Source: Marivita lacus
GTDB lineage: Bacteria > Pseudomonadota > Alphaproteobacteria > Rhodobacterales > Rhodobacteraceae
Reading direction: 5' to 3'
DNA: 64,000 nt
Assembly (NCBI RefSeq): GCF_014637725.1
Contig: NZ_BMFC01000007.1
Coordinates: 1-64,000, forward strand
The notes under the pieces are model-generated. The model ran no database searches. It was not told the DNA's origin and worked only from the letters and a program-made list of their open reading frames with translations. The position numbers and the translations under genes are program-made. Below are positions 59,864-64,000 of this stretch, piece by piece. Position 1 is the stretch's first letter; each line of letters begins with the position of its first letter.

Positions 59864-60931
59864 ATGCCCCTCCGAACTGCCGCATTTGCTGTTCCAGGTG
59901 ACCTGCAGACTTTGACAGGGGGATATATCTACGATTTGCGCTTGCTGACTGGGCTTCGCGGTCTTGGGTGGGACATCACACATATTCCGCTGGGCGCAAG
60001 CTTTCCCGACCCATCGAAGAAAGACATGCACCACGCAGCTCAACAGCTTGCCATGGTTCCGTCGACAGCACCGGTCATCATCGACGGGCTGGCCATGGGG
60101 GCGATGGACCATGACGTGTTGACTGGCATGACCGCGCCCATAATTGCCCTTGTCCATCATCCGCTGGCGCATGAAAGTGGTCTGCCTCGGGACAAGCGTG
60201 ACAAACTGTTCCGAACAGAGCGCGACAATCTCGCACTTGCCTCTCATGTTCTGGTTCCAAGCCCGCACACGGCGGCTTTGCTTGGCTCGGATTACGATGT
60301 TCCCTCCGATCGTATCACGGTTGCACGTCCCGGCACGGATCGCCCGATTGGTCGCCTTGCCAAGACCCAACCACCGCTGATCTTGTCGGTGGGGATTCAA
60401 GTCCCGCGCAAGGGCCATGACGTGCTCTTGCGCGCATTGGCTCAAGTGGTCGACAGGCCGTGGCAGGCAGTGATTGCAGGATCTGCTCTGGATGCCGATC
60501 ACGCGTCGCTTCTCGCGCGTCTGGTGGACGAGCTGGGCTTGTCGAACAGGGTCCGTCTTGCGGGCCGTGTTTCGGGCGAGGAATTGGCGCGACTCTATGG
60601 GCAGGCCAGCGTATTTGCCCTTGCCACGCGCTACGAAGGCTATGGCATCGTTTTCGATGAGGCGATGGCCTACGGCCTGCCCATCATCACCTGCGCAACA
60701 GGTGCTGTGCCAGAGACTGTCGCACAGGGAGCAGGTCTCCTGGTGCCGCCAGACGATCACGACGCCTTTGCCGATGCGCTGGCACAGGTGCTTGACGAGA
60801 CCGAAATACGAGACCGGATGGTGGCCGCATCGCAAACTGCCGGTGTCGCGCTGCAAAATTGGGATGGCACTTCGCGCTTGGTGGCTGACGTGCTCGACCG
60901 CATTGCAAAGAATGCCCAAGATGACCGCTGA
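59864..60931 (+). CDS. GT4-family glycosyltransferase
   Basis: A 355-residue GT-B enzyme: SYVLVPSPHTAALLG-like linker (VLVPSPHTAALL), ILSVGIQVPRKGHDVLLRAL, VIAGSALDADHASLLA, and the nucleotide-sugar site ALATRYEGYGIVFDEAMAYG. The E-x7-E motif of GT4 retaining enzymes lies in EGYGIVFDEAMA. It is cytoplasmic and should glycosylate a lipid or small molecule. It overlaps the phosphatase gene by 11 bp. Confidence 0.93.
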   Translation: MPLRTAAFAVPGDLQTLTGGYIYDLRLLTGLRGLGWDITHIPLGASFPDPSKKDMHHAAQQLAMVPSTAPVIIDGLAMGAMDHDVLTGMTAPIIALVHHPLAHESGLPRDKRDKLFRTERDNLALASHVLVPSPHTAALLGSDYDVPSDRITVARPGTDRPIGRLAKTQPPLILSVGIQVPRKGHDVLLRALAQVVDRPWQAVIAGSALDADHASLLARLVDELGLSNRVRLAGRVSGEELARLYGQASVFALATRYEGYGIVFDEAMAYGLPIITCATGAVPETVAQGAGLLVPPDDHDAFADALAQVLDETEIRDRMVAASQTAGVALQNWDGTSRLVADVLDRIAKNAQDDR

Positions 60932-61700
60932 GGACGACATGGCGCTTGCCACAAGGCTTGCGCAGGAGGCTGGTGACATCCTGTTGGGATACTGGTCCGC
61001 CCGTGAAGCGCTGACCATCGCGACCAAACGCGCCGGCGATTTCGTGTCTGAAGCAGATCGTTCAGCCGAGCAGCATCTGCGGGATGGTTTTGCAAGCGCG
61101 CGCCCCGGTGACGGCTGGTTGGGAGAGGAAACCGGAGCCGCGCCGGGCTCTGGGCGCCGGTGGATCGTGGACCCGCTTGACGGGACAACGAACTTCCTGC
61201 GGGGGATCGGGCATTGGGCCGTGTCCGTTGCGCTGGAGGTGGATGGAGACCTGGTTCTGGGCGTTGTGCATGATCCGGTCAAAGGTGAGACATTCGCGGC
61301 GAGCAAAGGCACTGGAACCAAACTGAACGGACAGCCTGTCGTAGTGGCCCAAACAGCGGACCTGTCCGCAGCGCTGTTCGGCACAGGCATCCCGTTCGGC
61401 ACCATGGCGTATATTGGCGACCATGCTGGCGATATCAGCAGATTGATGCCGAAATGCGCCGGTGTGCGCCGCATGGGCGCGGCAGCGCTCGATCTTGCCT
61501 ATGTCGCCTCTGGCCGTCTGGATGGGTTTTGGGAACGACGGTTGCAGCTTTGGGATATTGCAGCTGGTCTGGTGCTCTTGCGCGAAGCAGGCGCGGTCGT
61601 GGAAGGTTGGGATGCCGAGGAACGCCCGGAGGACACAGGTACCGTTGTCACCGCCACGAGAGCTTTGTTCCCGCAGTTTGCCAGTACACTGCGCGGTTAG
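60921..61700 (+). CDS. Inositol monophosphatase-family protein
   Basis: About 259 residues from ATG 60921; alternatives are ATG 60912 and 60939. It carries the family's metal-site motifs: DFVSEADRSAEQ, WLGEETG, DPLDGTTNFLRGIGHWAVSV, and WDIAAGLVLLREAGAVV. Members hydrolyse inositol-, sugar- or nucleotide-phosphates. Following a glycosyltransferase, it may release phosphate from the sugar-linked intermediate. Its stop touches the convergent FkbM gene. Confidence 0.93.
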   Translation: MTAEDDMALATRLAQEAGDILLGYWSAREALTIATKRAGDFVSEADRSAEQHLRDGFASARPGDGWLGEETGAAPGSGRRWIVDPLDGTTNFLRGIGHWAVSVALEVDGDLVLGVVHDPVKGETFAASKGTGTKLNGQPVVVAQTADLSAALFGTGIPFGTMAYIGDHAGDISRLMPKCAGVRRMGAAALDLAYVASGRLDGFWERRLQLWDIAAGLVLLREAGAVVEGWDAEERPEDTGTVVTATRALFPQFASTLRG

Positions 61701-62470
61701 GGCAGGCGGGCGAAAAGATCGCCTGATGGCGCGTCAGCCGGAAGGGAGGCCAGCCAGTTGCGCAATCCATCCCCGTCGCGCCAATCGGACCAGAGGAAGC
61801 CAGAACGCTCACCGATCACGGGATTGAACTGGTAAGGACCGAGCTCTTCGATGCGGGTGATCACGGCCTCCGTGAGATGCACGAACTCGGGAAGATATTC
61901 GACCGAGAGCATCGGTACAGCTTGTGACAGACCAGAAAGCACGTCGAGTTCAAAGCCTTCGACATCTATTTTGACATAAGTGGGCAGGCCGTGCGTCGCG
62001 ATGAGGCTGTCAAGCGTGAGCATCTTCACCGTTTCCGTCTTGTCCCAGCGCACATGAGCAAAACCAGGCGCAGCATGGGCATCCGCGACAAAGGTCGATT
62101 GCAGCGACGACACGGTTGGGTGGCGCGAGGAAACCGCCATCTCTGCCATTGTCTCGGCCCCACCTGCGGCCGCCTCTATCAAAATCACGTCTTTGGGCAA
62201 CGTCAGTCGCAGATACCGCGCAAAGAGCGGCTGCGGCTCGAGCGCGATCACCCGTGCTCCGACGCGCCGCATCGCCCGCGTTCGAGAACCAACATGAGCA
62301 CCCACGTCGAACACCAAGTCTCCGGGTTGCAGGATTTGCGCGTAAAAGCGCCGCCACGCCCCGATTGTCAAAGGGTTGTGATAAATCAACAGAGATCTCG
62401 CGAGGCCGAGCCAGCGCTGCATACCTTCAGCCTTTCCGAAATGTCCCGCACAAAGGTAGCGCGCCCACAC
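61697..62470 (-). CDS. FkbM-family methyltransferase
   Basis: A 257-residue SAM-dependent methyltransferase. The SAM-binding motif I is VFDVGAHVGSRTRAMRRVGA, motif III region is VIALEPQPLFARYL, and VKIDVEGFELDVLSGL is the FkbM hallmark. It acts on an O-linked sugar or polyketide-type hydroxyl in known relatives. The start at 62470 or at the in-frame ATG 16 codons later is open. It is oriented against its neighbours but within the same glycan-type region. Confidence 0.9.
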   Translation of the reverse strand: MWARYLCAGHFGKAEGMQRWLGLARSLLIYHNPLTIGAWRRFYAQILQPGDLVFDVGAHVGSRTRAMRRVGARVIALEPQPLFARYLRLTLPKDVILIEAAAGGAETMAEMAVSSRHPTVSSLQSTFVADAHAAPGFAHVRWDKTETVKMLTLDSLIATHGLPTYVKIDVEGFELDVLSGLSQAVPMLSVEYLPEFVHLTEAVITRIEELGPYQFNPVIGERSGFLWSDWRDGDGLRNWLASLPADAPSGDLFARLP

Positions 62471-62519
62471 GTTCGTCCAGTCACAGGCCTTGCCTGTGCC
62501 GTAACAGCCCTAAGTTAAG

Positions 62520-63713
62520 ATGCCTGAACGAAATTACAGGTCACAAATGCCGTCAAGCCCGCTTGTCTCATCCGGGGCCGCCATCAGGCGGTCTGACCCA
62601 CCCAAACAAAACACGTTACGCCTTCCGCTCGAACCGCGCGGGATCGAAATCCTGCTGCGCATGCAAGGTGACCTTCGATTGGGACTTCCAGTCATCCTCG
62701 AAGACGGCGAGAGCCATCTATTGGTCGCTCTTGTCGAAAGCCTGACCGACGAGCGTTACATTGCGATGACACAAATCGGTCATCCCGAGTTGGTTTTGAC
62801 CCGGCGTCGCGCCAATGCTTTGGGCATCCAACAGCCAAATCAGGGCGATACGTTGCGTTTTCGGGTTCCGTCAGACCGAGATCTGAACTGGATTGCAATG
62901 GTCGCTGGTCAGTCCGGGCTGGATGATGCGAACCAGTGCAGCGGGCTGCCCATCCCGACTGTCGGCAAACCGATACATCAAATCGCGATTTGGCTTGCCA
63001 AGACCGTTCAAGCCATACCAGCGATCGTGTGCGTGCCATTGAACGACCACGACATGAGCGACATCTCGGCTCTTGGCCTGACCACGATGCCTTTGGATCT
63101 GGCCACTATAGCTCTGCAAGAGGCAGGTACGCAGTCCCAAGTGAGTTCGGCGCACTTGCCCTTGGACGCTGCATTGGCTGGACACGTGCATGTCTTTCGG
63201 CCCGACAATGGAGGTCCTGAACATTATGCGATCGTGATCGGACAACCCGACATGTCTTGTCCTGTCACCGTCAGGCTGCATTCCGCCTGTTTTACCGGTG
63301 ATGTGCTGGGCAGCCTCAAATGCGACTGCGGCCCGCAACTGCGCGCGGCGATGGCGACCATGGCGTCTGGTGGTGGCGGAGTTCTGGTCTACCTCAATCA
63401 GGAAGGGCGCGGGATCGGCCTTGCCAACAAGATGCGCGCCTATGCGCTTCAGGATGCCGGTCTCGATACGGTCGAAGCGAACCACTGGCTGGGCTTCGAA
63501 GACGATCAAAGGGATTTTCGGATCGGCGGACAAATTCTTCAAAATATGGGGATCTCCCGCGTTCGGCTGATCACCAACAATCCGGCCAAATTGGCAAGTC
63601 TCGCTGCGCACGGAATTGACGTGACAGAGCGCGTTCCGCTGAAAGTCGGTCAGACCGCACAGAATGCTCATTACCTGTCGACCAAGGTCCTGAAGTCAGG
63701 GCATCTGCTGTGA
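62520..63713 (+). CDS. ribA: GTP cyclohydrolase II with extended N-terminal domain
   Basis: A 397-residue protein. The C-terminal about 180 residues are a complete GTP cyclohydrolase II: zinc ligands in RLHSACFTGDVLGSLKCDCG, YLNQEGRGIGLANKMRAYAL, EANHWLGFEDDQRDFRIGGQ and the end AQNAHYLSTKVLKSGHLL. The N-terminal about 200 residues are a degenerate domain without clear RibB active-site residues. It opens GTP to the pyrimidine precursor of riboflavin. Its context, next to glycosyltransferase and dehydrogenase genes rather than rib genes, suggests a specialised role. Confidence 0.9.
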   Translation: MPERNYRSQMPSSPLVSSGAAIRRSDPPKQNTLRLPLEPRGIEILLRMQGDLRLGLPVILEDGESHLLVALVESLTDERYIAMTQIGHPELVLTRRRANALGIQQPNQGDTLRFRVPSDRDLNWIAMVAGQSGLDDANQCSGLPIPTVGKPIHQIAIWLAKTVQAIPAIVCVPLNDHDMSDISALGLTTMPLDLATIALQEAGTQSQVSSAHLPLDAALAGHVHVFRPDNGGPEHYAIVIGQPDMSCPVTVRLHSACFTGDVLGSLKCDCGPQLRAAMATMASGGGGVLVYLNQEGRGIGLANKMRAYALQDAGLDTVEANHWLGFEDDQRDFRIGGQILQNMGISRVRLITNNPAKLASLAAHGIDVTERVPLKVGQTAQNAHYLSTKVLKSGHLL

Positions 63714-64000
63714 AAAGCGCTCTGGCACTCTGGAGTGTGGACGTCGGCACTGTCGAGATACGTCCCGGCAGTCTGGGCGACGGCCTGCTGGTCGAGACAC
63801 TGTTTTCCGGCATCAGCCGGGGCACCGAGCGTCTGGTGTTCGAGGGGCGTGTCCCCGCCTCCGAGTATGAACGCATGCGCGGACCGGCCATGGAGGGGGC
63901 TTTCCCCTTTCCGGTGAAATATGGCTACAATGTCGTCGGACGTATCGCCGAGGGTCCGAAGACGGGACATCTGGTCTTTGCGCTGCATCCCCACCAGACG
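63710..64000 (+). CDS. Zinc-type alcohol dehydrogenase family protein, N-terminal part
   Basis: Translation from GTG 63710, overlapping the ribA stop by 3 bases, gives at least 97 residues running off the window. It contains GLLVETLFSGISRGTERLVF and KYGYNVVGRIAEGPKTGHLV, typical of the GroES-like domain of medium-chain dehydrogenases of the kind that lack the standard catalytic-zinc cysteine (SGISRGTE in place of GICGTD). Coupling to ribA suggests one pathway. The rest lies outside the window. Confidence 0.85.
   Translation, partial: MKSALALWSVDVGTVEIRPGSLGDGLLVETLFSGISRGTERLVFEGRVPASEYERMRGPAMEGAFPFPVKYGYNVVGRIAEGPKTGHLVFALHPHQT

Noticed and set aside
59597-61474. A 625-codon minus-strand frame.
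   Set aside because: It is antisense to the glycosyltransferase and phosphatase genes, with no domain or start signal.
1-64000. CRISPR arrays, tRNA and rRNA genes.
   Set aside because: I saw no regular 25-40-base repeats with unique spacers, no cloverleaf with a TTCGA-type arm and no rRNA sequence. A covariance-model scan would be needed to exclude a tRNA firmly.

Overview
The window looks like chromosomal or large-replicon DNA of a marine alphaproteobacterium of the Rhodobacteraceae (Roseobacter-type). The signs are GC-rich genes with tight ATGA start/stop overlaps, tripartite tricarboxylate (TctCBA) and TRAP transporters, a methanethiol oxidase, a CIRCE-controlled groESL, a GlcD/GlcF-type fusion oxidase and family-specific small proteins. 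Species assignment is inference. No rRNA, tRNA or CRISPR array was seen.

Layout. 0-5 kb: an IS66 end, then a leftward Usp-TctC-TctB-TctA operon. 5-15 kb: an accessory stretch with IS debris (ISL3, IS5, IS256 joined to IS110), a DevBCA-like exporter operon, an HPF/RaiA-type protein, a SnoaL-like protein and a leftward IclR-mtoX-ferredoxin operon. 14.8-22 kb: a voltage-gated K+ channel, a small membrane protein, and a cyanophycin locus (cyanophycinase, cyanophycin synthetase, and a Mur-ligase paralogue without ATP-grasp). 22.5-28.4 kb: a stress-gene region of small proteins, CsbD, a broken GlsB, a Crp/Fnr regulator, an SH3/DUF1236 protein and two paralogue families. 28.8-32.1 kb: a hybrid histidine kinase and a truncated sigma factor. 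32.2-35.2 kb: an operon of a Cys-rich MarR regulator, an Mrp ATPase fused to DUF971 and an Nfu fusion protein. 35.3-40 kb: small proteins, a second stress module, groESL and a small basic protein, ending in an IS6 remnant. 40.6-52.5 kb: a catabolic region (CoA transferase, enoyl-CoA hydratase, GntR regulator, FAD/Fe-S oxidase, class V aminotransferase, TRAP transporter, HbpS/GlcG protein, malonyl-CoA synthetase). 52.6-64 kb: an envelope/glycan region (OpgH, OpgG, cytochrome b561, CDP-alcohol phosphatidyltransferase, sulfatase-fold protein, flippase-like protein, glycosyltransferase, inositol-phosphatase-like protein, FkbM methyltransferase, GTP cyclohydrolase II, start of a zinc dehydrogenase).

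The most unusual signal is a 16-bp Crp/Fnr-type palindrome, roughly ACTGAT-N4-ATCAGT. It recurs in front of many accessory stress genes (about 6.06, 23.07, 24.17, 24.86, 25.81, 27.96, 36.64 and 37.30 kb), and the same region encodes a Crp/Fnr protein (24.9 kb), a Crp tail remnant (23.7 kb) and a miniature Crp lacking the middle of the protein (37.1 kb). The module at 23.3-24.8 kb appears to be a decaying copy of the one at 36.6-37.6 kb: it has an ATG-to-ACG start change, an in-frame TAG and an in-frame TGA. Inference: a redox- or oxygen-responsive stress regulon partly duplicated and eroding among IS remnants.
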